Shown here: positions 1-9,373 of the stretch, one piece after another | How the letters are laid out: every line of letters starts with the position of its first letter | Numbering within the stretch: the first letter of the stretch is position 1 | From: Lachnospiraceae bacterium UBA3826 | GTDB taxonomy: Bacteria; Bacillota; Clostridia; Lachnospirales; Lachnospiraceae | Assembly (NCBI GenBank): GCA_002393095.1 | Contig: DGII01000162.1 | Coordinates: 1-28,415 of the forward strand | Length of the DNA: 28,415 bases | Reading direction: 5' to 3' | The notes under the pieces: generated by a model | What the model saw: the letters and a program-made list of their open reading frames with translations, nothing else | Databases searched by the model: none | Told to the model about the DNA's origin: nothing | Translations under genes and position numbers: made by a program

Positions 1-2328
1 GGTGATACAATGGGTAAATATCACCCTCACGGTGACAGCTCAATATACGGTGCTTTAGTCAATATGGCACAGGATTGGAACTTCAGATATCCTCTTGTGG
101 ACGGACACGGTAATTTCGGTTCCGTAGACGGTGACGGTGCCGCAGCAATGCGATATACCGAGGCAAGATTATCTAAGATATCAATGGAGATGCTCGCCGA
201 TATTAATAAGGATACGGTTGATTTTGTACCCAACTTCGACGAGACTGAAAAAGAACCTGTTGTTCTGCCAAGTAAATATCCCAATCTTTTAGTCAATGGT
301 ACTACAGGTATTGCAGTTGGTATGGCTACCAATATTCCTCCTCATAATCTTAGGGAAGTGGTATCTGCCGTTGCCAAGATAATAGATAATAAGATAGAAG
401 AAGACAGGGATACGGAGATAGAGGAGATACTGCCTCTTGTTAAGGCTCCTGATTTTCCCACCGGAGGTATCATCCTCGGAACAAGAGCCGTAGAGGAAGC
501 GTACAGGACAGGACGTGCCAAGATCAAGGTCCGTGCGGTATGTAATATAGAGACCATGGAGAACGGTAAGTCCAGGATCATAGTAACCGAGCTTCCTTAT
601 ATGGTCAATAAGGCAAGACTTATAGAGAAGATAGCCGAGCTCCATAAGGAGAAAAGAATAGACGGTATTACTGACCTTCGTGATGAATCGGACAGAGAGG
701 GTATGCGTATCGTCATAGAGCTTCGTAAGGATGTTAATGCCAATGTGCTTCTTAATAAGCTCTATAAGCACACACAGCTTCAGGACACCTTCGGCGTGAT
801 CATGCTCGCACTTGTGGGTAATCAGCCTAAGGTCATGAGTCTTCTTGATATGCTTAAGTATTATATCAAGCATCAGGAGGATGTACTTACAAGACGTACT
901 AAATATGACCTTAACAAAGCAGAGGAAAGAGATCATATTTTACAGGGATTGCTCATTGCCTTAGACAATATAGATGAAGTCATTCATATAATGAGAAGCT
1001 CCAAGACTACTCAGGAAGCTAAGGACAGATTGATAGAGAGGTTCGGATTATCGGATGCACAGGCACAGGCTATAGCCGATATGAGACTGAGACAGTTGAC
1101 GGGTCTTGAATCGGAGAAGATAGAGGCCGAGCATCAGGAGCTTTTACAGAAGATAAAGGAATTGAAGGAGATACTTGCAGATAAGAAGGTCTTACTTGGT
1201 GTTATCAGGGATGAGATGAATGAGACTGCCGCAAAATACGGTGATGACAGGCGTACCAAGATAGGCTTTGATGATGATGATATCTCAATAGAGGATATGA
1301 TCACTGATGAGAATGTAGTCATAGCAATGACTAATCTCGGTTATATCAAGCGTATGACCATGGATAATTTCCATGTACAGAACAGAGGCGGTAAGGGCAT
1401 TAAGGGTATGTCCACTATACAGGATGACTATATTGAAGATCTGCTTATGACCAATACCCATAATGATGTGATGTTCTATACCAATATGGGCAGAGTATAC
1501 AGACTGCGCGCATATGAGATACCGGAAGCCGGCAGGACCGCAAGAGGCACTGCTATAATCAATCTCTTACAGCTTAATCCGGATGAGAAGATATCTGCGA
1601 TGATACCGCTTACAAGTATAGAGAATAATAAGAACCTCTTCTTCTGTACCAAGAAGGGTATAGTTAAGAAGACATCCATACAGGAATTCGCCAATATCCG
1701 TAAGAACGGACTTATAGCCATCAATATCGCTGAGGATGATGAGTTAATAGATGTTAAGACCACTGACAGTGAGAATACCATATTCATCGTCACCAAGAAT
1801 GCCATGTGCATCCAGTTCAAGGAGAAGGAAATCAGAGGCACGGGCCGTAATACTATGGGTGTTAAGGCCATTACACTTAGCAAGGATGATGAAGTAGTCG
1901 GTATGCAGATCGATACGCAGGGTGATTCTCTCTTACTTGTTACCGAGAATGGTATAGGCAAGAGAACCTCCCTTGATAAGTTCAGACTGCAGAAGCGCGG
2001 AGGTAAGGGATTACGCTGTTACAAGATAACCGACAAGACCGGCTGTATAGTCGGAGTGAAGGCGGTTAATGACGATCACGAGATTATGATGATCACTACG
2101 GAGGGTATCATCATACAGATCCGTATGTCTGATATAAGAGAGCTTGGAAGGATCACAACAGGCGTAAAGCTTATGAATCTTGAGGATGATGTCAAGATTG
2201 CCAAGATAGCTAAGGTACGTGACAAGGTACAGGATGATGACGGTATGGAAGTCGATCTGCCGGATGAAGGATATGAGGATGGTTATGAATCCGAAGCGGA
2301 TTCGGAAGAAGGATCGGAGGATTTATAG
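1..2328 (+). CDS. gyrA: DNA gyrase subunit A, 5'-truncated by the window edge
   Basis: Subunit A of DNA gyrase cuts and rejoins DNA during ATP-driven negative supercoiling. The reading frame is open from base 1 (G-D-T before the first ATG at 10), so the ATG is internal and roughly the first 70 residues are missing. Visible are HPHGDS (quinolone-binding region), the active-site tyrosine in AAMRYTEARL, a coiled-coil region, and a C-terminal beta-pinwheel that starts with the GyrA box QNRGGKG (bases 1378-1398). A second box-like QKRGGKG lies near 1990-2010. The protein ends in a very acidic tail of about 35 residues. A GyrA box plus acidic tail favours GyrA over ParC. The position equivalent to E. 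coli Asp87 is Gly (see findings). dgt follows after 10 bases. gyrB is probably just upstream, but that is inferred. Confidence 0.95.
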   Translation, partial: GDTMGKYHPHGDSSIYGALVNMAQDWNFRYPLVDGHGNFGSVDGDGAAAMRYTEARLSKISMEMLADINKDTVDFVPNFDETEKEPVVLPSKYPNLLVNGTTGIAVGMATNIPPHNLREVVSAVAKIIDNKIEEDRDTEIEEILPLVKAPDFPTGGIILGTRAVEEAYRTGRAKIKVRAVCNIETMENGKSRIIVTELPYMVNKARLIEKIAELHKEKRIDGITDLRDESDREGMRIVIELRKDVNANVLLNKLYKHTQLQDTFGVIMLALVGNQPKVMSLLDMLKYYIKHQEDVLTRRTKYDLNKAEERDHILQGLLIALDNIDEVIHIMRSSKTTQEAKDRLIERFGLSDAQAQAIADMRLRQLTGLESEKIEAEHQELLQKIKELKEILADKKVLLGVIRDEMNETAAKYGDDRRTKIGFDDDDISIEDMITDENVVIAMTNLGYIKRMTMDNFHVQNRGGKGIKGMSTIQDDYIEDLLMTNTHNDVMFYTNMGRVYRLRAYEIPEAGRTARGTAIINLLQLNPDEKISAMIPLTSIENNKNLFFCTKKGIVKKTSIQEFANIRKNGLIAINIAEDDELIDVKTTDSENTIFIVTKNAMCIQFKEKEIRGTGRNTMGVKAITLSKDDEVVGMQIDTQGDSLLLVTENGIGKRTSLDKFRLQKRGGKGLRCYKITDKTGCIVGVKAVNDDHEIMMITTEGIIIQIRMSDIRELGRITTGVKLMNLEDDVKIAKIAKVRDKVQDDDGMEVDLPDEGYEDGYESEADSEEGSEDL

Positions 2329-2338
2329 GATATAGGAT

Positions 2339-3754
2339 ATGAACTGGAAAGACCTGCTTTGTGAAGAAAGAATACGACAATTCACCAAAAGTACCACGTC
2401 TAATGACCTGCGCACTGAATTTGAAAAGGATTATCACAGAATAATCGGCAGCGCCGCATTCAGAAGGTTACAGGATAAGACACAGGTATTTCCGCTTGAT
2501 AAGAGTGATTATGTAAGAACCAGACTTACACATTCCCTTGAGGTGAGCTCCTTTGCCAAGTCACTTGGCCAGAGTGTGGGACAGAAGATCATAGATAAGG
2601 AACTGGATCGTGACTTCGGATATAAACAGAAGGATCATATATGCAATATACTGCAATGTGCCGGTCTAATACATGACATAGGTAATCCGCCCTTCGGTCA
2701 TTACGGAGAGGGTGTGATACAGAGCTGGTTTAAGGATAATCTGCCTGTACTTACATATAACGGTTCACCTGTTACGGATATTCTGACTAAACAGCAACAG
2801 AATGATTTCTATCATTTCGAGGGTAATACTCAGGCGCTCAGAGTTGTAACCAAGCTGCACTTCCTTGTGGATGAGCACGGAATGAATCTGACCAAGGCGT
2901 TGCTTGGAACCATAATTAAGTATCCGGTTGCTTCCACAGAGGTTAAGTCCGTACCCGGAGATATCAGATGTAAGAAGATGGGATATTTCTATGCTGATAA
3001 GGATATCTTCGATGACATACAGAGAAGTACAGGTACGAACGGCAGGAGATATCCGCTTACATACCTGCTCGAAGCAGCGGATGATATCGCTTACAAGACA
3101 GCGGATATTGAGGATGCTATCAAGAAGGGCAAACTTACGGTCAGACTCCTTGCAGAAGAGCTTGAGCAGAGGCTTGGACCTGCAAGCAGCGGAGCAACAA
3201 AAGGCAATAAATATGTCGATGAGCTTTTAAGAAAGTATGACAAAGCAGTCGGAATCAATCATATGCATCCGGATATGTATGCGATACAGAACTGGTCGGT
3301 ATTCATGCAGGGTAAGGCACTTTTTGCCGTAAGTGACAGCTTCATAGATCATTATGATAAGCTGATGAATGGCGAATATAATAACGACCTGTTCGCCGGA
3401 ACTGAAGTGGATGATGTGATGAGGGCTCTGGGAGATATAGCATATAAGTATGTATTCTCTTCAAGGTCCATATATAAGCTTGAAGTGGCAGCCGACACAA
3501 TATTCAATTTCCTGCTTAACAGATTCGTCAGGGCTTCCATATATTATGACACAGATGTCACATTATCCGATCTTGATAAGAGACTTATGGATCTGGTATC
3601 GAGAGATTATAAGAAGATATACGAAATATACAGTAAGGACAGATCTGAGAATACCAGACTGTACTTAAGATTATTGCTGATAACGGATTATATATGCGGT
3701 ATGACTGACAGCTATGCCAAGAATCTGTATCAGGAGCTTAACGGAATACAATAA
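2339..3754 (+). CDS. dgt: Deoxyguanosinetriphosphate triphosphohydrolase (dGTPase), HD superfamily
   Basis: Dgt enzymes hydrolyse dGTP, and often other dNTPs, to the nucleoside and triphosphate, which limits the dNTP pool. The 471-residue protein carries the HD metal-site pattern: H65 in RLTHSLEVS, H112-D113 in LIHDIGNPPFGH, and a later conserved stretch LLEAADDIAY that supplies the distal Asp. RRLQDKTQVFPL near residue 43 is typical of the family. The start lies 10 bases after the gyrA stop, with AGGA about 8 bases upstream and a stronger GGAGG inside the end of gyrA (2316-2320). The two genes are therefore probably co-transcribed and possibly translationally coupled. No truncation or frameshift is visible. 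Confidence 0.93.
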   Translation: MNWKDLLCEERIRQFTKSTTSNDLRTEFEKDYHRIIGSAAFRRLQDKTQVFPLDKSDYVRTRLTHSLEVSSFAKSLGQSVGQKIIDKELDRDFGYKQKDHICNILQCAGLIHDIGNPPFGHYGEGVIQSWFKDNLPVLTYNGSPVTDILTKQQQNDFYHFEGNTQALRVVTKLHFLVDEHGMNLTKALLGTIIKYPVASTEVKSVPGDIRCKKMGYFYADKDIFDDIQRSTGTNGRRYPLTYLLEAADDIAYKTADIEDAIKKGKLTVRLLAEELEQRLGPASSGATKGNKYVDELLRKYDKAVGINHMHPDMYAIQNWSVFMQGKALFAVSDSFIDHYDKLMNGEYNNDLFAGTEVDDVMRALGDIAYKYVFSSRSIYKLEVAADTIFNFLLNRFVRASIYYDTDVTLSDLDKRLMDLVSRDYKKIYEIYSKDRSENTRLYLRLLLITDYICGMTDSYAKNLYQELNGIQ

Positions 3755-3780
3755 TACATATAGAAAAGAGGTCTTATATA

Positions 3781-5007
3781 ATGGAAGCGTACAGTATACT
3801 GAGGGATTTGGCTATCATTGTGATAGCTGCTAAACTCTGCGGTCTGCTTGCGAGAAAATGTAAAGCACCACAAGTAGTAGGTGAGATAATAGCCGGTCTG
3901 TTGATTGGGCCGTGTGTCTTAGGTCTGGTATCACAGACGGATTTTATCAGCCAGATGGCTGAGATAGGTGTGATACTTCTGATGTTCGAGGCGGGATTGG
4001 AGACGGACCTTAAGGAATTGATGAAGACCGGACCGATAGCCTTTCTGATAGCATGTTCAGGTGTCTTTGTGCCTCTTGTGGGCGGAACGCTTTTGTATAT
4101 GGGCTTCTACGGAGCTTCTCCATGGGGAAGCGAGAGCTTCTACAGAGCAGTATTCATCGGTGTTATCATGACAGCCACCAGTGTCAGTATCACGGTACAG
4201 ACACTAAGAGAGTTAGGCAAGCTAAGGGGCAAAGTCGGTACGACGATCTTAAGTGCGGCTATCATAGATGATGTTATAGGAATAGTAGTCTTAACCTTTG
4301 TAATTGGCTTTAAGAATCCGGATAATAAGCCGGTATCCGTAATTATAAGCACGGTTTTATTCTTTGTATTCGCTATCATAATCGGATTTATATCGTATAA
4401 GGTATTCAAATGGATGGATAATAAATATCCCCACACCAGAAGGATACCTATTGCCGGCCTTGCATACTGTCTGGCACTTAGCTATATAGCCGAGAGATAC
4501 TTCGGCATAGCCGATATCACCGGAGCATATGTTGCGGGTATAATCCTTTGCTCCATTAAGGATTCGGATTATATCGCAAGGAAGATGGATGTCAATTCGT
4601 ATATGCTCTTTGGACCTATATTTTTTGCCAGTATAGGACTTAAGACCAATATAGCAGGTCTGTCGGGAGAGATAATGCTTTTTTCGCTGGGGTTTGTCCT
4701 TACAGCGCTTATATGCAAGATAATCGGTTGCGGACTTATGGCCAGAGTATGCCGCTTCAATATGTCGGATTCACTTAAGATAGGTATAGGAATGATGACA
4801 AGGGGAGAGGTTGCCCTTATCGTATCTCAGAAGGGACTGTCCGTGGGAATGATGGATGATGTGTATTTCACTGCCGTTATACTGCTTATAATAGTATCAT
4901 CTATAACCACTCCTATATTACTTAAGCTTATATATGCGAAGGAAGATGCCGGAGAAGCTTCAAGAGATCATGAAGCCTTCCTGTATAAGAAAGAAAAGGA
5001 TGAATAA
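3781..5007 (+). CDS. CPA2-family cation:proton antiporter (Na+/H+ exchanger domain)
   Basis: This is a polytopic membrane protein of 408 residues that should exchange a monovalent cation (Na+ or K+) for protons. The sequence shows about 11-12 hydrophobic segments, the N-terminal KAPQVVGEIIAGLLIGP motif of the KefB/NapA-type family, LLMFEAGLETDL, and the paired aspartates D163-D164 in AAIIDDVIGI, which are the ion/proton-binding residues in this family. The last segment reads MMTRGEVALIVSQKG. There is no C-terminal RCK/TrkA-N domain, so it is not a full KefB/KefC. The start is preceded by AGAGG. The stop overlaps the next gene by 8 bases, suggesting one transcript. The transported ion cannot be read from the sequence. 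Confidence 0.88.
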   Translation: MEAYSILRDLAIIVIAAKLCGLLARKCKAPQVVGEIIAGLLIGPCVLGLVSQTDFISQMAEIGVILLMFEAGLETDLKELMKTGPIAFLIACSGVFVPLVGGTLLYMGFYGASPWGSESFYRAVFIGVIMTATSVSITVQTLRELGKLRGKVGTTILSAAIIDDVIGIVVLTFVIGFKNPDNKPVSVIISTVLFFVFAIIIGFISYKVFKWMDNKYPHTRRIPIAGLAYCLALSYIAERYFGIADITGAYVAGIILCSIKDSDYIARKMDVNSYMLFGPIFFASIGLKTNIAGLSGEIMLFSLGFVLTALICKIIGCGLMARVCRFNMSDSLKIGIGMMTRGEVALIVSQKGLSVGMMDDVYFTAVILLIIVSSITTPILLKLIYAKEDAGEASRDHEAFLYKKEKDE

Positions 5008-6148
5008 TCTAAGCGAAGAACAAAAGCATATAAGGCGAAAAAGAATACAGAGAGCCAGAAAGATAAGGAGCGTGATCTCAACTCTTCTTGTATTGTGCCT
5101 GATAGTATCGATAGGCGTGGCAGTCTGCTATATGTTCCTATACAGGCAGGCTCTTAGGGATTACGATCAAAAGGCAAAAGAGCTTGAAAGCCTGAAAAGT
5201 GAGATAGAATCCGGAGCATATATTACTGCCGAGGAAGCCGAATATCTGTCAAGTAATGCCGTGAATAAAGCCATAGAAGAGCAGGATGAAGAATTGGCAG
5301 GTAATATCGAGGAGGATTATAAGGCTTTAATAAAGGAATACATGGAAGAGGGCAAGACTCTAAGTATGCTGGAAAATGTATTCCCTGAAAATATAGTTGT
5401 TCCGGATACCGGAGGCTACAGGTTCTTCGATATCGACTATGACCTTAATATGAGTGAGGTGGATTATTCTGCCATAGAGTATCCGGTTAAAAATGAGGAA
5501 ACCGGTAAATACGAGGGCGAAGCATATTATTCCGTAGACGGGACAGAAGCTAAGAAGGGCGTGGATGTATCAAGCTTTCAGGGTGATATAGACTGGAACA
5601 AGGTCAAAAATGACGGTGTGGAATATGCCTTTATAAGACTTGGATACAGGGGATACGAGTCGGGTAAGATAGTCAACGACAATAAGTATGAAGACAATAT
5701 AACAGGCTGCAATGAAGCCGGCCTTGATTGCGGAGTATACTTTTTTACCGAAGCTCTGAATGCAGAAGAGGGAAAAGAGGAAGCTGAATTCGTTCTGGAA
5801 TGTCTGGAGGAGCATCACATAGAGATGCCGATAGTGATAGATGTGGAGCAATCAGCCAATGTCAGTAAAAGCAGAACCAGGGATCTCACGGCGCAGGACA
5901 GGACAGAGGCGGTTATCGCATTCTGTGAAAGGATAAAGCAGGACGGATATACCCCGATGATATACGGCAACCTTAAGAGTATGCTGATAATGCTTGATTT
6001 TGAGAGACTGGAGGAGTATGACAAGTGGTTCGCATATTATCATTATCCTTTGAGATTCCCATATAAGCACAAGATATGGCAATATACGGCATCGGGAAAG
6101 GTAGACGGAATCAGGGGAGATGCGGATCTTAATCTGATGTTCTACTAA
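5000..6148 (+). CDS. Membrane-anchored GH25 muramidase (lysozyme-like)
   Basis: This is a predicted cell-wall hydrolase that cleaves the MurNAc-GlcNAc beta-1,4 bond. A basic N-terminus (RRKRIQRARKIR) is followed by one hydrophobic span (about residues 25-47) with no obvious cleavage site, so the protein is probably anchored with the enzyme outside. A coiled-coil-like linker rich in E and K follows. The catalytic domain fills the C-terminal half, with KGVDVSSFQGDIDW at its start and the acidic VIDVEQ motif holding the proposed catalytic Asp and Glu. It ends in KIWQYTASGKVDGIRGDADL, typical of GH25. The start is uncertain: ATG 5000 gives an 8-base overlap with the antiporter, while ATG 4970 has a GGAG about 15 bases upstream. 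murG follows, so the neighbourhood concerns cell-wall metabolism. Confidence 0.88.
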   Translation: MNNLSEEQKHIRRKRIQRARKIRSVISTLLVLCLIVSIGVAVCYMFLYRQALRDYDQKAKELESLKSEIESGAYITAEEAEYLSSNAVNKAIEEQDEELAGNIEEDYKALIKEYMEEGKTLSMLENVFPENIVVPDTGGYRFFDIDYDLNMSEVDYSAIEYPVKNEETGKYEGEAYYSVDGTEAKKGVDVSSFQGDIDWNKVKNDGVEYAFIRLGYRGYESGKIVNDNKYEDNITGCNEAGLDCGVYFFTEALNAEEGKEEAEFVLECLEEHHIEMPIVIDVEQSANVSKSRTRDLTAQDRTEAVIAFCERIKQDGYTPMIYGNLKSMLIMLDFERLEEYDKWFAYYHYPLRFPYKHKIWQYTASGKVDGIRGDADLNLMFY

Positions 6149-6200
6149 CGGGCTGTAAAGATATAGTGTTTCTGATTGATACAGAGAGGCAACACAAGAT

Positions 6201-7262
6201 ATGAAAAAGATAGTTCTTACAGGCGGTGGTACCGCGGGGCATGTGACACCCAATATAGCGCTTATTCCGGCTCTTAAGGAAAAGGGCTATGATATTACAT
6301 ATATAGGTTCATATAGCGGTATCGAGAAGCAGCTTATAGAGGACATAGGTATTCCCTACTTCGGTATAGCCACGGGGAAGCTCAGAAGATATTTCGATCT
6401 TAAGAATTTTTCCGATATATTCAATGTCCTTAAGGGATATAGGGAGTCCAAGGAGCTTCTTAAGAGGATATCACCCGATGTGGTATTCTCAAAGGGCGGG
6501 TTCGTAGCCGTACCTGTTGTCAGAGCAGCAGGTAAGCTTGGTATCCCCTGCGTGATCCATGAATCCGATATGACACCGGGACTGGCCAATAAGCTGTGCA
6601 TACCTGTAGCCAAAAAGATATGCTGCAACTTTCCCGAAACACTTGAGCATATGCCTAAGGATAAAGCCTTCCTTACCGGTTCTCCCATAAGAAGCGAGCT
6701 TACAAAAGGAAGCAAAGAAGAGGGACTTAAATTCACCGGACTAGACGGTAAGAAGCCCATCCTTATGATCATAGGGGGCTCGCAGGGAGCACAAAGCGTC
6801 AATGAGACAGTAAGGGAATCCCTGCCGAAGCTTCAGTCCGTCTTCGATGTGGTACATATCTGCGGCAAGGATAAGGTAGATAATATGATGCTTGGTATAG
6901 ATGGATATAAGCAGTACGAGTATATCAAGGAAGAGCTTAAGGATATATTCGCAATGGCGGATATAGTGATATCGAGGGCAGGAGCAAACGCGATATGTGA
7001 GATATTAGAGCTTAAGAAGCCCAATGTGTTGATCCCGTTGCAGTCAGGCAGCCGGGGGGATCAGGTGCTTAATGCGGAATCCTTTGCCACAAGCGGGTTT
7101 TCGGAGGTAATAAGAGAGGATGCCTTAGATCCGTCCATGCTCGTAGAGACGGTTATGAAGGTATATAATGACAGAGATAAGTATATTGCCAATATGAGTA
7201 AGCGTATGGAGCTTAAGCCGATTGACAGGATCATCGGGCTCATAGAGGAGACAGTCGGTTGA
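6201..7262 (+). CDS. murG: UDP-GlcNAc--lipid I GlcNAc transferase MurG
   Basis: MurG transfers GlcNAc from UDP-GlcNAc to lipid I, forming lipid II at the inner face of the membrane. The 353-residue length matches the family. The N-terminal Rossmann glycine loop is TGGGTAGHVTPN. The acceptor-side motif HESDMTPGLANK is the Gram-positive version. The C-terminal domain has GGSQGAQSVNE and the donor-binding SRAGANAICEI. AGAGG lies about 12 bases upstream. It is preceded by a GH25 muramidase and followed by a DUF4153/DUF4173 membrane protein, so it sits outside the usual division-and-cell-wall cluster. Whether this is the only murG in the genome cannot be told here. Confidence 0.94.
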   Translation: MKKIVLTGGGTAGHVTPNIALIPALKEKGYDITYIGSYSGIEKQLIEDIGIPYFGIATGKLRRYFDLKNFSDIFNVLKGYRESKELLKRISPDVVFSKGGFVAVPVVRAAGKLGIPCVIHESDMTPGLANKLCIPVAKKICCNFPETLEHMPKDKAFLTGSPIRSELTKGSKEEGLKFTGLDGKKPILMIIGGSQGAQSVNETVRESLPKLQSVFDVVHICGKDKVDNMMLGIDGYKQYEYIKEELKDIFAMADIVISRAGANAICEILELKKPNVLIPLQSGSRGDQVLNAESFATSGFSEVIREDALDPSMLVETVMKVYNDRDKYIANMSKRMELKPIDRIIGLIEETVG

Positions 7263-7287
7263 TAATAAGATAAAGGAGGAGGAAGTA

Positions 7288-9156
7288 ATGAATAATGTTT
7301 ATGTACCAAGACCCGGTATGGTTCCGGTCAGAGACGGGCAGGATGGCAATGTGACACAACCGTCATACAGTGTGCAGAACCCACAGGCATCTGCTGGAGC
7401 AACTGCCGGTGGAACAACCGGAACATACGGTATGGGAACAACTGCTAAGAGAAAAAAGGAAAAGACGGAGAAGCTTTCGACATATGGATTATATACCCTT
7501 GTATATGCCATATTCACTGCATTTTGCCTGTATAAAAATGCCAGAGGGATCACATTCCCGTTTTTTGCTCTTTCAACGATAGTATATGCCGATCTCTGTC
7601 TGCGCAGAATGGAAGGTAAATGGCAGAAGAGGGATATGTGGTATCCGATAGCTATCGTACTTTTGGGTGTGAGTGTATTCCTGACGGAAGATAAGCAGAT
7701 GACAGGGCTGGCCAAGTGGACCATATTCATCCTGATAGGAGTATACAGTCTGCATATCCTGTATGATGAGACGGAATGGAAGTTCATGAGATATATACAG
7801 GCGATGGTACAGCTTATCGGCGGAAGTATAGAGAATATACCGTCTGCATATACCGACAGTATGATATTCTTCAAAAAGCGCAAGGAAGAGAGAGCTCATG
7901 ATAATGCAGAGGCAGAAGCTCCTCTTAGCGAAGAAACTAACGGTAATATAACGGATGGGGAGGTTCAGGCACCTGTCCGTAAAAAAAAGGAAAGCAAGCT
8001 TATATATGTAGGTATAGGAATACTGGTATCCATACCGCTTGTTATAGTCATAGTATCTCTGTTATGTAAGGCAGATGCAGTCTTCAAGGAAGCGGTGGAC
8101 AGGATCATTGAACTGATAGATCTTGAGAATATAGTCGGAGTCCTGCTTACTATTATCGCAGCCTTTACCATTGCTTACGCATACATCAGATACCTTGATG
8201 AGAGAAGTATCAGGATAGATGATAAGGAGCACCATGTGTATGAGCCTGTGCTTGCCATTACAGTAACATCCATTATCACAGTAATATATCTGTTCTTCTG
8301 CGGTATTCAGGTTGTGTACTTAACCTTCGGTAATAACCTTAAGCTTCCGGAGGGATATACCTATGCCAAGTACGCACACGAGGGCTTTTATGAGCTCCTG
8401 GTGGTATGTATACTTAATCTGATAATAGTACTTGTGGCATCGTATTTCTTCGGAGAGAGTACTGCGCTTAAGGTGATACTGACTGTAATATGTGCATGTA
8501 CATACATAATGATGGCATCAAGTGCATACAGGATGTGTATGTATGTCGGTGAATATGACCTTACAAGGCTCAGGGTATATGTCCTGTATGGTCTGCTGGT
8601 GCTCGCCATATTGATGATAGGTGTGATAGCTTATATATACAGGGAGAGCTTCCCTCTTTTCAGATACGGCATAGCAGTGATGACAGTGGCCGTCATAATC
8701 CTTGTATATTCGCATCCGACAGCACTTATCGCAAGCTATAATATCCGACAGATGACCGATAAGCACGGATTGGTGGATATCAGACACTTAAGAGAGCTTG
8801 GCGCTGATGCGATACCCGTAATACTTAAGAACTTCGATGAGCTCTATGAATATGAGCTGGCTCATGATACGGATGGCAGGATCAACGACTATGATTACGA
8901 CGAGGATGACTACTATTACAGCAAAAGATCCCAGATGGGCCGTTTCTATGATGATTACTTCGGTAAGAATGCGGATGAAGAGGACTATGATTGTCCTCTG
9001 TATGATATGAGCTTCAGATCCTTTAATCTTTCCAAGTTCTTAGCCCGCAGAGCTTATGAAGCAACGGAGGATAAGTATAGTACGGAGGGCAGCTATTGGA
9101 AGGACATGAAGGATAATTATATAAAAGAGAATAAATACAAGGGCGAATCAGTATAG
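7288..9156 (+). CDS. DUF4153/DUF4173-type polytopic membrane protein
   Basis: A 622-residue integral membrane protein of unknown function. The N-terminal 50 residues are low-complexity and rich in G, A and T, followed by a basic KRKKEKTEK stretch. About ten to twelve hydrophobic segments lie between residues 65 and 475, broken by a charged loop near residues 195-235. After the last span comes a conserved-looking SHPTALIASYNIRQ and LRELGADAIP, which resembles the C-terminal part of DUF4173/DUF4153 proteins. The tail is hydrophilic and rich in D and Y. The ribosome binding site AAAGGAGGAGG is strong. Assignment is by recollection of the family pattern; no catalytic residues are evident. Confidence 0.75.
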   Translation: MNNVYVPRPGMVPVRDGQDGNVTQPSYSVQNPQASAGATAGGTTGTYGMGTTAKRKKEKTEKLSTYGLYTLVYAIFTAFCLYKNARGITFPFFALSTIVYADLCLRRMEGKWQKRDMWYPIAIVLLGVSVFLTEDKQMTGLAKWTIFILIGVYSLHILYDETEWKFMRYIQAMVQLIGGSIENIPSAYTDSMIFFKKRKEERAHDNAEAEAPLSEETNGNITDGEVQAPVRKKKESKLIYVGIGILVSIPLVIVIVSLLCKADAVFKEAVDRIIELIDLENIVGVLLTIIAAFTIAYAYIRYLDERSIRIDDKEHHVYEPVLAITVTSIITVIYLFFCGIQVVYLTFGNNLKLPEGYTYAKYAHEGFYELLVVCILNLIIVLVASYFFGESTALKVILTVICACTYIMMASSAYRMCMYVGEYDLTRLRVYVLYGLLVLAILMIGVIAYIYRESFPLFRYGIAVMTVAVIILVYSHPTALIASYNIRQMTDKHGLVDIRHLRELGADAIPVILKNFDELYEYELAHDTDGRINDYDYDEDDYYYSKRSQMGRFYDDYFGKNADEEDYDCPLYDMSFRSFNLSKFLARRAYEATEDKYSTEGSYWKDMKDNYIKENKYKGESV

Positions 9157-9160
9157 ACTA

Positions 9161-9190
9161 TTGGATTAAAGACGGTTCTTATGATATTAT
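9161..9190 (+). promoter_or_regulatory. Sigma-A-like promoter for the small membrane protein and ahcY
   Basis: TTGGAT (9161-9166), an 18-base spacer and TATTAT (9185-9190) lie directly after the stop of the DUF4153/DUF4173 gene. A start near 9197 would give a leader of about 40 bases before the small gene. It is predicted from sequence only. Confidence 0.5.
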
Positions 9191-9238
9191 GATTACTTAT
9201 AGAGGCATATATCTCTTATATGTACAGGAGGATGATGT

Positions 9239-9364
9239 ATGGAAGGAACATTCTTGATACTTGCAGGCGGACTGCTTGTTATAATCGCGGCAGTAGTTGT
9301 AGTATCTGCGGTCACATCAGTTATATCGGCTGTTGCAGGCGCAGAGGAGGATGACGAGGATTAA
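9239..9364 (+). CDS. 41-residue single-span membrane protein with acidic tail
   Basis: Reading from ATG 9239 gives 41 codons and a TAA at 9362-9364. The start has a perfect AGGAGG (9226-9231) seven bases upstream, one of the best ribosome binding sites in the window. The protein begins MEGTFLILAGGLL, continues as an unbroken hydrophobic stretch of about 28 residues rich in V, A and I, and ends AGAEEDDED. It should be a single transmembrane helix with a strongly acidic tail, which is likely cytoplasmic or extracellular depending on insertion. It lies between a predicted promoter and ahcY, about 92 bases before the latter. I do not recognise a family. It resembles small regulatory or subunit-like membrane proteins in layout only. 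Confidence 0.72.
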   Translation: MEGTFLILAGGLLVIIAAVVVVSAVTSVISAVAGAEEDDED

Positions 9365-9373
9365 CAGACTCGG

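Noticed and set aside
289..936. Long minus-strand open frame of 215 codons opposite gyrA
   Set aside because: The plus-strand frame is unmistakably gyrA, and the antisense product has no recognisable domain and no plausible start site. It is a shadow frame.
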